Assembly (NCBI GenBank): GCA_905250885.1
Contig: CAJNOQ010000433.1
Span: 1 to 51,009, forward strand
Source: Didymodactylos carnosus
Lineage: Eukaryota; Rotifera; Eurotatoria; Philodinida; Philodinidae
Direction of reading: 5' to 3'
Length of the DNA stretch: 51,009 nucleotides
Part shown: positions 1-13,819 of the stretch, piece after piece
How the letters are laid out: every line of letters starts with the position of its first letter
Numbering within the stretch: position 1 is the first letter of the stretch
The notes under the pieces: model-generated
Seen by the model: only the letters and a program-made list of their open reading frames with translations
What the model was told of the DNA's origin: nothing
Databases searched by the model: none
Position numbers and translations under genes: made by a program

Positions 1-107
1 CTAAAAATATTAATCAAACTTTTCTCTTCAACTTAAGATGTCTCACGACAGTCTATCGCTGCCAGTTCAGGAATTATAGGCAAAACAAAATGATGGAAAA
101 CCGTTAT

Positions 108-150
108 GGAATTCTGTTACGATAGCAGAGTTAGCTGGCCTCGCCGTCCT
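108..150. mobile_element. Partial end of a TAACTCTGCTA-core MITE
   Basis: The stretch reads GGAATTC-TGTTACGATAGCAGAGTTAG and then a GC-richer end. It closely matches the right terminus of the complete foldback element at 48039-48438 and, more weakly, that at 23860-24200. Only one end is visible. The other arm was not found and may lie outside the window or be decayed, so the boundaries are approximate. Confidence 0.4.
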
Positions 151-606
151 GTTCAAAATCTTTTTTATTCCATTCGGTTCTGCTCATCCCAGACAGAATG
201 GTATAGCCTACAAATCTGACAGACAACAAATTTTTCTTTAAAGTTTCCTCTCCTTAATAACATCTCTGAAGAATTCAAGATTTCGAGTTCGAGTTGAAAT
301 AGTGGCGGATCCAGAAAATTTTTTCGATGCTAGCGGATTTGGACAAAAGAGCAAGTTTAGCAACTTTGCTTAGGAGTTTCTAGAGGACACGAATTTTTCC
401 TATTTTCCTTTATTCAAGAAGGAGAGTATAATGGTATGAAATCAAAAATTTCGGTGCTGGCAGCCGCCGGCACTCTAAATCAGTCGACATTTCATTGAAC
501 GATTTAGAGTTAAAAGTGTATCTTTGTACAAAAAAGTATTGGAATGATATGCTATGTTAGCTGGACTTTTTGCTATAATTAGCAAAGATGACGATATGAT
601 AATATA

Positions 607-619
607 TTTTCTTTTTCAG
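607..619 (+). promoter_or_regulatory. Putative trans-splice (or 5'UTR intron) acceptor of FNTB
   Basis: A T/C-rich tract ending in CAG lies four bases before the FNTB ATG. No upstream coding exon is evident, so this may be a spliced-leader acceptor. A conventional 5'UTR intron cannot be excluded. Confidence 0.4.
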
Positions 620-623
620 ATAA

Positions 624-2681
<2,058 letters not shown>

Positions 2682-5600
2682 TGTGATTTTTTTTTTCTAC
2701 TGTATTTCTTTTAACCTGGAAAGAATTTTGAATTTATTGCTGATATATCGTTTTTTACGATTATTTTTCATTTTTTCTTTCTACACAAGATAAAACATAA
2801 ACAATACGATCTATTACAGCAGTCTGTCTGATCATTCTAAACTAAAACATAATATATTTTATAGATGATTTATTTGAAATAATTTGTGGTTCAAAACTAT
2901 TTACTATACCAGAAAAGAGATGTAGAATACTTTTAATTATTCATTACAAAAGATCCTTGATCAATTTTTCTTCAAGAATATAAAGTTATATAAAAAATAG
3001 AATTTTAGATATGATCTACTTCAAGGATATTTTCCATTCTTGAGAATCATAAATCTGTTAATTCTTAAGACCATCAATCAATCACAATTTTGATTACCTG
3101 TTGGATACTTCACAAAATTATTTTCCTCCGACTATTTGAATTAAATATCAGATTGTAGAAAATGTCTTTTTCTATAAAAAAAACAACTTGAATGAAGTTT
3201 TTTTCTTCTTCTTGTAACAAATTGAAAATGATAAAAATTAATCTTCAGTATTGAACACTTTTGTTATTGAAATAAAAATAAATTATATTGTCTAAATCTT
3301 GCATAGAGCTTCATTCAATGATTCTAAAAATGGTGTGTCATAGGTAAGATATCAAAATATTAAAATCATATGAAAAAATCGACAATTGTCTAGTCCAAAT
3401 TGTCTATAAAACATTATACGACTTTCTATTCTTAGCTTCAAGAAATTTTTATTTTAGACTCTTCTAGAGTAAACACGGGAGAAAAACATTTCTGTTGTGG
3501 TTTTTTTTTTTTATTATAACAAAATCAACCGAATATTTTTTTATCAGTTGTGGTTTTTTTTTTCTCTTTTCTTAGTGTTGTGGCGTACAAAGAGCACACA
3601 CACGCATATATATATGTATGTCTATAAAAAGCTTGGCTTTAAGTAACAATTCTCGTTTTATTCTCATCTCACTACTAGCATATAAGATCAATTTGTTATG
3701 TTATACACACGTTCCCGTCCATCTATCGACAGTATGGTCTACGCTATTCATTCTCTTATTCTCTCTAGAACTAATATATAGCAGTACCATATACTTTCTC
3801 TCTCTCTCTCACTCTCTCTCTATTTATATTAAATTATGTCATGACCATTCTTTTTTCTACTCTTTCTCTTAGATGATCCGTCTACAAACAGTCACATGCC
3901 TATATAATTTTTTGTCGTTCTTTTAACTACGTAACTGCATGTACATATCATATGACAAGTTGTCAAAATGACGTTTGGATGCCGAAGAAGAAAAAAAAAA
4001 GAAGAAAACATATCTTGATCACGAGTGCTATGCAGGCCATAGAAATTGATTTGAGCAAAAAAAAAAGAATAAAATATATTCCAAAAAAAATTAATGTTTT
4101 CTTCTTTTTTTTTTCTCCAAAAATCTATGAAAAAAATAATGAGACACATAACACGACGGCCTATTTGGCGTTCGATAGAATAAAATAAAAATCGACAGAG
4201 AGAGAACGTGAGACTGTGCATGTATTTTGTTTTCCATCTAGAAAAAGAGGGGAACACACACGCATCATCATCATCATTATCAACAACCAACAAACTAATT
4301 TATATATACATATATATATAAATAGAATAGCATTTTTTATTTAACCATTCAAATCCGTTAGAAATTTATATTTTTCTCTCAACAAGTCATATACCCTCCT
4401 GATTTCTCAAACATTTAAATATCTTTTCATCAATAACATTTATCATAAATCCCTCTGTTATTATTATCTTTTTTTGTTAAACGTAAGTATTTACACGATT
4501 TATATTTATATAAAAACAAAATCAAAAAAAAAGATTAGATCAAACGTGACGATACTTTATCTATTTATCATCATCATCAATCAGTCAGTTAGATTAAAGT
4601 TGAAAGTATAGAATGAGCAAAACGAAATTAAACTGTTTGATAATCTATCAGTGATTGTTTTAACAGCAAAGATCTTATTACTAATGTGTTGAAAGAAATA
4701 GAGATATTCTACAAAATAATTTCAAGTAGTTAACAATTGTTATTAGTCATCGCTTCAAATTATTTCATAAGATTTGTTAATGTACACACATTTTCGATCT
4801 GATAAAGAAAAATATATTTTTCACTGTATTTAGCCCAACGAAGTTTAATGAAACGTAGAACAGTAGATTTGACATTTCATGTACATTTATGCTACGTGAT
4901 TGTGCGACACTCAAATTGCTCTTTTACTCTTAATTATTATGATAAATGATTGACGACGCATAGTCTATTGACGATGAAAAAAACAAAAAATTGAGGCGGT
5001 AAATAGTGTTTCTTTCAAACTCAATGTAACTTTGAGAAACAGAAAAGAGAGAGAGAGCGACCTATTAATGGTTCTGAATGAGAAGTAGAATTTGGTTTTT
5101 CGAAGAACATTAAACAACGTGTAAAAAAAGTTTAATTTTTTTTTTTCTTTTTTTTTTGTTAAAGATTTATCTAAAGAGAAAAAAAGGCAAACGAAATGTT
5201 ATTAAAACTTTTGTTTAACACAAAAAATTGATAAGAATAAAATGCAATGAGAATGATGATGAGAAATGGAGGAGGCATGCATATGTAGTCCCAGTCGAAT
5301 ACTATTATCTTGGAACAATCGAAGAAAAAATAAGACATTCGTTCTAAATAATAATACCGAATGTTCTCTTTTTTTTTCTTCTTCTATTTGAGTACTAAAA
5401 GCTACATATACAAAAATCATATGTTTATTGACAAACACCTGTAATTGATGAAAAAAAAAGAAAAAGAAAAAGAAAAAAGAACGTGAAGGACATATGAGAT
5501 GTTTTATTAAATAGTTTGTCGTTCTGATTGTGGAAAATGTATGGTTTCCTTGGTTTTTTTTGCATTTATTTAATTAATTTTTACTCAGTAGTATGACGAA

Positions 5601-7089
5601 ATATCTGTCTTGAGGATCATAGAAACTACTGGACGAATTGTACGAAGAGTGGAGTTCAAGAAATAACATCATTTATAAATAAATTTTTTTTTTTTTTAAA
5701 ATATATTTTAATTGCTTTTTGATCTTGTCATGTTTCGCCTTTAATTATACATTTTTAACAAATAGTTGAATGATATCAATCTAATTAAATAGTTTCTTAT
5801 TATATAAGCATGAAGAGATAAATATGGCGCAAAATATTGTGTTGATAACTATCAAAAGTTTTACTTAATAATTGTGTTTTATTTCTAAAATTTTCATTTT
5901 CCAGACAAATGCATTCATATAAAAATTACCATTAATTTTTTTTTGTATTAAGATCTCTAAAACATTCATATTAGAACTAATGAGTGTAAATAATTTATAT
6001 ATTAAAGATTATAGTAAAGTCTGAATAGTGAATGGTATATTCTATGATTGGTTATTATTGTAAATATTTTAAAATTTTCTTTCTTTTTGTTTTTTTTTGT
6101 ATGTCGTTTTATAATTATGTTTTTAAATGTCTGATGTAATTCACTGACGATCTAAAATTGTAAGAGAAGAAGAAGAAGAAAAAAAAAATATGATGTATTC
6201 TAGTTCGTCTACATAGGGTAACATGTATTATTAATTCTTAGCCGAAGATAAATAAAAAAAAAACTAAAAAAGAACCATCATATAATTATTATTCATCAAA
6301 GTAGTCCTTTGGTATGTTTTCTGCTTTTTTTTCTTCTCGTTTTATCCTATGTATCTTCTTCTTTTTTTTATATGCGCTTTGTGAATCTTAGGTTTTCTGT
6401 CAGATAATAAAAAAAAGTAAGATTGTTTTTGTGTCTGAAAACGACCTTGTTTTTGACTAAATATATTCACACACACACACACACACATACAGTAACAATT
6501 TTCATCTGATATGCTGTTATTATTATTTGTTGTTTGGTTGTTGTTTTTTTGAGAACGGTGTTATGTTTTCTTCTTATAACAAAGAAAAATGAATGACCTT
6601 TACCGTGTCAAACACATATATCGTTTATTAACTGTACTATTCGTTATTGTATCTTATATAAAAGACACGAATGTCGGAATGATCATTAAAAAGTAGAATC
6701 ATTGTAGAAAATATCCTGTTGCATTAATTGTTTTCTTTCTTTTTTCTTTTGAGATAAGTATCAATCACAAATTTGTAGAATAAGTATATATTGTTGAAGA
6801 TTATAAAATTTTGAGTTAGATATATTAAATTATTTTTAATAAAAATTAACACACGTGTATGTCTTGGTCTTGTTCTCTCTATTACCATGATATTAATATT
6901 ATGGTATAAATAACCGGAGAGATTGTATTTCTAAACAAGAATATAGTTATAAAGGAATCGATATTGCACAAAGAAATAAAGAACATGTTTTTCTACCAAC
7001 AAAAAAATACAAGAAAACCATTCTTTTTTTATTTCCCCTCCTTGTCTACACGAGACAAATTATACAAATCACGAGATATCTAGAGCAGT
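2682..7089. other. Long AT-rich intergenic stretch, no gene seen
   Basis: The open frames here are short, low-complexity (poly-Lys, Phe, Ile) and lack family motifs. Visible content is homopolymer T and A runs, a CT-rich microsatellite near 3798-3822, AT steps near 4302-4322, AAAAG repeats near 5454-5476 and a CA repeat at 6469-6487. It probably includes the FNTB 3'UTR at its start. Confidence 0.5.
6469..6487. repeat. (CA)n microsatellite
   Basis: An uninterrupted run of about nine to ten CA units is read directly from the sequence. No functional context is seen. Confidence 0.9.
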
Positions 7090-7239
7090 AGGATGGCAAA
7101 TATTTTTAAGACCTATACCACTCTATATTCTTGTTTTTACAGAACGGCAATTGAGTGGAATAACTTACCAGAGCATGTTGTTACAGCTAATAGCATAAGT
7201 TTATTCAAGCACAAGCTAATGGACTTCTTAGAGTTTTAA
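7090..7239 (+). pseudogene. Non-LTR retrotransposon ORF2 C-terminal tail (fragment)
   Basis: An open frame of about 49 codons ending at TAA 7237-7239 contains YSCFYRTAIEWNNLPEHVV followed by SLFKHKLMDFLEF. This is the typical end of LINE reverse-transcriptase proteins (CR1/Jockey/RTE-like 'FxxRTxxxWNxLPxxVVxAxSxxxFKxxL'). No reverse-transcriptase core or endonuclease precedes it, so it is a strongly 5'-truncated relic. The family is known; assignment to a clade is not possible from this piece. Confidence 0.7.
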
Positions 7240-8082
7240 TACTTTATCTTTCTCTCCTTCTTTTTGTTTGTTTTCTTTGACGAAATTAGAAGAGTCATAT
7301 AGTATGCACTTTTTTCTGTTTTATCCCGTGCAACATTCTCTTTTGATTTTAGTTTTTGTATTGAATTTTAAGTTTGTCGTTGTTGTTGTTGTTGTTTTTA
7401 TCGAGTGAAACATGGTGCAAAGTTTTTAATATTTAATATATCGATTATTATATTTATGAATACGATAGAATATTTTATTTTCAACCAAATATGCTATATA
7501 TTTCTTAGCATATTTTTCTACATAACTTAGATGATTTATTGTACTTTTTTTTTTGTCTTTCGTTGATGTTCTATTGTTAGTTGTCAAATGGTTTTAGAAA
7601 TATGTAGATATATCATTTTAAAGTGACATATCTGTATTTTTAGCTATCTTCAAAACTATTTGATTGATTAATAGCTAAGCAACACACTATTATGTGTAAA
7701 TGTAGAGTAAAATGTCGGTACCAATAGCTAGAGTTAATTTTTTTTTAAATGTCTTAAGCTGTAAAATAATACTTATTTATATAGACTTACTACTGAAAGC
7801 ATATGAACAAAATGAAATTATATCATGTATCTTTTTTTTATCTCACACGAGAGTCATGATCAGAATAGTTGTTAAAATTTATAGAATCTGTATAAAAATA
7901 ATATATGAGAAAAGATATAAAATTTTTGCGTTTATTTTTTTTTTTGATGATACAATCAGAATTTTTACAAAAATATAGCAGATTTTCTCATATTTCTATT
8001 TTTTGTTTTGATTTTTTATTTAGAATTGGATTATTACAATTATCTTCCATTATTTTTTTCTCCATTTAATTTTCAAAATAAA
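7240..8082. other. Intergenic, AT-rich, no gene seen
   Basis: The sequence is T-rich, with a (TTG)n-like run near 7378-7396. It probably holds the 3' flank of the LINE relic and the 5' region of the next gene. A TTTTTTATTTAG acceptor-like site ends at 8023. Confidence 0.45.
8010..8023 (+). promoter_or_regulatory. Putative trans-splice acceptor of the 8083 gene
   Basis: A T-rich tract ending in TAG lies 59 bases before the chosen ATG at 8083. No upstream exon is seen. The pattern resembles those before FNTB, the cadherin and XPC. Confidence 0.35.
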
Positions 8083-8802
8083 ATGTCTGTTGCTGTTATG
8101 AAACAATCACCGTCAGCAGTTTTCAATTCAAACAATAAATCCTCATTATCAAATCAAATGACAGAAAGTTGGATTGTTATCGATGAACAAATTGAATCCG
8201 ATTATGTTTTAATCGATGATCATCATCATCAACAACAACAAGAAGAACATGAACATGAACATTATGATTTAATTACACAACAAGAATCTCGTACCGGTGA
8301 AATAGTAAATCAATTACAAGATAAACAAATTGTTGAAAATCAACAAAAGACTAATAATCCTACTGATGTTGTTATTAAAGAAAAACGAAAAATATCAAAA
8401 GCCATAACACAACAAAACACAACGATAACAACAATCAACGGTACGGGTAATGGTAAAAAACGTAAATGGAAATTATTGGCTCAATTTTCTTCTCAAGGAA
8501 TTAAGAATGCAGCACATCATTTAGGTATGCTATACTCAAATTAATAATTGATTAAAATCTTCACTATTTAGATTTTTTCTATCTCTAATGAAAGATAATC
8601 TTGATGAGTCGAGTCACTAATGTTGTTTTTACAAATCTTGTAATTATTTCAGAATTATTCGACTCATTTATGAACTCTTAAATTTTATAGTTTTAATAAA
8701 AAAATTTTCTTCTTAAAATTTCATCTAGATAATTATATTGTCGATTCAAATCAACAATTGTTTGATAAACGTGATTTATTCAAAAAATTATGTGGAGCTT
8801 AG
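8083..8802 (+). CDS. Uncharacterised low-complexity protein with LIR-like motifs
   Basis: Not recognised. Two exons (8083-8524 and 8729-8802) join in phase to encode about 171 residues. The start at 8083 (AAAATGTCT) was preferred to an upstream in-frame ATG at 8008, which lies before the acceptor-like TTTATTTAG. The protein has a Ser/Asn-rich N-terminus, then ESWIVIDE and SDYVLIDD, each an aromatic-x-x-aliphatic core among acidic residues, as in LC3-interacting regions. A His/Gln/Glu-rich run, a Lys/Arg patch (KKRKWK) and the C-terminal KRDLFKKLCGA follow. There is no signal peptide or membrane segment. A role as an autophagy adaptor would be inference from the short motifs alone. Codon use is AT-rich like the clear host genes. 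Confidence 0.6.
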
Positions 8803-11800
8803 AAAATAATTCAATTTAATTCAATTTGTATCCAATCCAGCATCCTATTCATATAGATTAGACGATGATGCGTGTTAGTGTGTGAGTGATGCCATTTTGT
8901 ATATAGAAAATATGTGTAAATAGAGATATTTATAAAAATGAACAAAAATAATAACATTGTTTATTTATAGTCATTAAAAATTTAAGATAGTTTTTCTTTA
9001 CCTCCAAAACGCTAAACTATTTTTCGTTGCAGCTTTTTCTTTTTATATATATATATATTTTTTTTTTTCGCTTTTTTTTAAATATTCATATTCTATAGAC
9101 GACTACGACCGTTTTATGTATATATAGAGCATCAACATCAGATACATGTGTGTGTGTATGTAAAATAAATCAGAATCTATGTGTAATTGTGTCTATTTGT
9201 GTGTGTGTGTGTACAAGCGTGTTTTTTGACTTTTTTTGTACTTTTGTGCTGCTGTTTTTTTTTTTGTCCTAAAGAAACCATTTGTATTATTTCTGTAGAG
9301 TTTTCTTATCAAAAGAGAGGAAGAGGTCTTGCAAAAAAAAAAAGAAGAATAATCGAATGTAAGAGAAAATTTTCTATTATGGCATCATACCTAAGTTATA
9401 ATAAATAAATAAAAATGTGTTAGCCAGAAAAGAAGGAACAAATAGAAATTTTAAATGGAAAAAACAAGAACAATAGACAAATAGGTGAATACTGATAGGA
9501 ATAAAAAAGTGCTTTTGTTATATCTATTACTATTTCGGAATATTATTGAGTTAGAATAATTGTTAATCAGTTTATTCGTTTATTAAAAAAAGCCTGTTGG
9601 ATGATTCAAAGGCTCGTTTTTTATGTGTTTTTATGAGCATAAACTAGAATCTCTTGAATAGGATCAACAAATATCATACTCACTGAAATCGGTCAAAATA
9701 TCGACCGCTATCATACAAAAATCTCATGTCAGATACTTTCAAATGTTGCCTAGGAATATTATACTGACTAAGAAAGAAGAAAGAGTCTTGATGATAATTT
9801 GACACAGTTACGATTGCATACAATTTTCTCTCACACTGATTTCAAACCAAATTAGTAAACGCTATAAAACAGTCCAAAACAAAACAAAAATTCAAACATA
9901 TTAGTGTATTCGAATCGTCTTTTTTGTCATGTTTCTTCAATAGCAAAAAAATCATTGTAATACTTTTTTGAAGTCGAAACACTAATATGAATTTTGACAT
10001 TTTTATCAACCATTATCTCGAGTGTCTTGACTACCTGAATTTTCATGACTATTTCTACTATATCTTACAAAAATCTCAGAAATTTGTCATTCTTTTGTCT
10101 TTAATTGCTGCATTTTCAAAAATGCAATTTTTTTATCAGTATCATAGTTCAGTATCATGATTACAGGATAATTTTACATGCTAAATTTTAATTTTGATGT
10201 TTAAATTGACCAAAAACTTTTTATATTAAGATATGGCTAACTGATTTTTACTAGTCATATACAAGAACCTCGTTGAGATCTTTCATTTTCGACGTTTTGA
10301 AGATAATAATGCACTTCCTTGTCTCCATTATTGTTATTACTTTCCATTTATAATGACACAACATTTTATAAATCTACTAGCTTAAAAAATTCTCGTTTTT
10401 TGCAACATATTCAAGCAATTCAGTTAATTAGTGAATAAAAATAGCTTTTTTTTTCAATGATTCATCCCTTTCTGCATAGATCTTACGATTCTTCTAGACT
10501 TATACTACTTGAGAAAGTGAACAGTCATACTTATGGGAGAAGGTCAAAGTTGTGTAATTATATATTGATCGTGGTAGAAAAATAAAATAGTAAAGTAATT
10601 AAAACAATCAGAAAATGATTCTTTCTTGGCGACCATTAAGCGATTTTGATAGAGCTATGCGTTTGAAAATCTTCTTAATGACTCAAAACATCGAAATGTA
10701 TTCATAAAAAACGATGACATGAAAACAACTACCAAACATTTTATAGATGACTGAGAAAAAAGTCGAGCAACCATTGAATTCATTGAAATAACCGTCATTG
10801 AAACACGGTGACTCATTGTGATAAACAGTTTTGGTATTGAAGTCAAAATACTGTGCACTATGAAACTTTTTAAATACCTTTTCAACAGAAAAAAGATGAA
10901 GACTTACAGCTTTCGCCGTTCGAAAGAGAAGACTTGAAGCAATCTTTTTATTAAATAAATATTAGAAAATACCATCTGCAGATGATGTACCTGACAAATC
11001 GTTTTTGATTCGACTACCATTTTAAAAACTTTCATTACACTTTCAACTCAAATTATATGGTTAGACAGGTCAAAATGTCCTCTAACGATATGCGCAAGTC
11101 CGAGATTGCTAGCTTTCTCCGTTACGGAGAGGACTCAGTTTTGCTGGGACAGAACTATCTCCTTATTTTCAGCTTAGGGAAACTGAAAACATTGGTTACC
11201 GACCATGCTGAATCTCGTAAGAACGGTTGTTTTCGAGAGTTACACAAACCTAGTGAAAAACTCTATTAGGTGGAATTACCCATTTTGCCTATTTTAGCGT
11301 GATTTGAAATTTTAATTAATGATGGGGCGAAATGAGTATCCAAGTAAATTTCAATATTAAATCTCATTGTTTAAGTCAATAGTTTAGCGATCAAAGATTA
11401 TCATCCTATTTGACAATCATTTTAAAACTTTACAGTGAACGTTTAGCTAAATGCTTATAATGCACATGTTTGAATGATACTCGTACTGTATCTTCATCAA
11501 ACGGTCAGACTTTTATCAATGAACTTATTTTGATGATTCAAATAAAATATTCACCGAAAACAATTGGTTTTTATACTAATATTCCGATGAGGATTCATTA
11601 TTTAAATGTAATCAAGTGCTAAAAAATTTATACAAGAATTATAATAAGACAAAAAAAGTAAATGCGTAATTCCGATAAAAACAATGTCGCTTTTTTAAAT
11701 AATCGAACAAAAGATGAACACGTAAGTTTTTCATTATCATATATAACAGGCGCTTACAAGTAACAGAAAATGCAGATTAGAAAACGACTACTGCTTTGTT

Positions 11801-13720
11801 TTCAAGAATCGGAAAACATACAGAGAAAAATGGCAGAGGTTGCAGGACAAAATAGTGGCGATATATTTGGCAATATTTTCCGCTTTTCTCTACCAAGATT
11901 CTGATTTATTCTAAATGCTCATGCAGCGACCAACAGTTCTGTCCCATAAACCTATAACCAGATTAGATGGATAGAGCGCTCAAATTTAATTATTACTGTT
12001 GTTTTGAGCTAATTTTCAGTTTACGACCAAGATTAAAATAAAATTTAATTTTCAAGAGCCCTGTTCTACATGTGGTAGATAGAGTAAACATTTTTACACA
12101 TAAAAATATCTGTTTGATTATTTCTACTCGTTCTTACACTATAATTTGGAATTAATTTCTAGTTTATAGAAAATCGATCTGGAAAATCGTGGATCTTTTT
12201 CAGATATTTATAAAATGCTTGTAGATTTTCTGACTTTTTTAGAAATTCGCGATTTCCTATTTTCTATAAAGTGACTTTTCATTGTATTCAGAAAATCGCC
12301 ATAGAATTGCCAAAAATATAAAAATTCGGTGTCGATTTTATAAATACGGGAATTCGAGTTTCATTTTCTAATATTCTGGAAAATCGGTTGTATATAATTA
12401 TATCTATCTATATATAATTCCCAAGATTCTTGAAATTCGAAATCGATTTTCCAGTTTTTTGAAAATCAATACCGATTTTCCAAGATAGTTGAAAATTCGA
12501 AGATGGTACGGTATACGTAGACCAGTCATATTATGTGCAAGTCATAAGTTAATACTTTTGTGTAAATAAAATTAAGCAGAAATTCGACTAGGGATCTGAG
12601 ACTTGAAAAAAGGTTAAGCTAGTTTCCAAGGTCCACGAAGTTCTTACAACAAAGATTGTTGATCTAACACTTCCATTTAAAGTTCATAGATGTTTATAGT
12701 CTGTTACATTCTCGACAGTTGCAAGCGTTTTGAATCTTCATCAGGTTTTAGTACTTACTCTTGCACTTAGTCTGACAATTTGGATTTGAATTTAACTTTA
12801 CCGTGTTTTATACTGTTTTTTATGTCAGATGCTAAAGACTTTAAAAGTCACTACTTAAAGCTCAACTGCGCTTCAAAAACGCGTTTTATTTGACTCAAAC
12901 GCATCTGAATGCATTTTAGTGAACGCATTAGAGAAAGCACTCTAAAAAAAGTCGTAGATTAATAAACTACAATAAAAGAGTTTTTTGGACTAAAAAACTG
13001 ATAAAAAAACTCAGAAGAGTTTTTTAACGGGTTTTTTAGGCCAAAAACCTAAAAAGCGTTCGTGGTCGTTTCAAAATGAAAAGCTCACGGTTTTTGGGAA
13101 AGCTTTTTGGGTCTAAAAAATTCTTTAAAAAACCCTTGTTTCTGCACGCAAACAACAAACGTACTTAGACGTGTCACCAAAATTTTATTACATTTTAGAC
13201 ATATTACAATACATTGAAAATACACTAAATTCTCATAACGCGGGTTTGGGACTAACTAACGTTACTTTTTTTTAACGTTACCTTCCAAGGTCAAAAACGC
13301 GTCTAAGGACTGAAATAGCATCACTAGAACGCGTTCCAAAATCAATAGAAATATGTCTTTATGGGTCAAAGTTTGTTAAAACTTCATTTCTGCATCCACA
13401 CACGTATCACAATGCTCAGAAAGTTTTGAAAATTTTCTGGACGAATTGTGAACGTGTTGTAAATCGTTTTGTCGATGCAGAAACGATGTTTTAAAAAATA
13501 TTAACGCGTAAAAGACATATTTTTTAACCTTTCGATGCGTTCCAATGGTGTTATTTTAATCCATAAATGCGCTTTTTATCTCGGGAGATAATGTTAAAAA
13601 GCGTTAGTTATCCCAAAGTGTGTTATGAGGCAGATTTTAGCGTGTAATTTTAATGTATTTTAACACGTCTAAAATTTTAAGTTGTCTTTTGGAGAGTAGC
13701 TTCATTGCTACACAAGCAAT
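8803..13720. other. Long intergenic region, no gene seen
   Basis: No open frame with recognisable domains is found on either strand. Contents include TG-rich microsatellites near 9148-9212, a region at about 12160-12500 with recurrent GGAAAATCG/CGATTTTCC words, and a region at about 12880-13520 with several ACGCGT hexamers. It probably begins with the 3'UTR of the 8083 gene. Confidence 0.45.
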
Positions 13721-13819
13721 AATCTGGAAATTCCTCGGTGATTTTCCAGATAATTGGAAATTAATTCTTTTTTTCGAATTTCCAATCCATTTATAAAATC
13801 ACCGAGGAATTTCCAGATT
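13721..13819. repeat. 25 bp perfect inverted repeat (hairpin)
   Basis: Positions 13721-13745 and 13795-13819 are exact reverse complements (arm begins AATCTGGAAATTCCTCGG). A 49 bp spacer holds a second, smaller stem (ATTGGAAATT with AATTTCCAAT). The surroundings are rich in GGAAAATCG-type words. It may be the core of a foldback element. Confidence 0.8.

Larger units (their letters stand above)
1..623. other. Upstream region of FNTB, no gene seen
   Basis: No credible coding region is seen. It contains the end of an inverted-repeat element (core at 108-134), a near-palindromic GC-rich stretch at 453-472 followed by a 10 bp stem (472-481 with 501-510), and a pyrimidine-rich AG just before the FNTB start codon. 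Confidence 0.5.

Noticed and set aside
3892-4293. 133-codon minus-strand frame
   Set aside because: Phe/Ser/Lys-rich translation of homopolymer-laden DNA, overlapped by an opposite-strand frame, with no motif or splice support.
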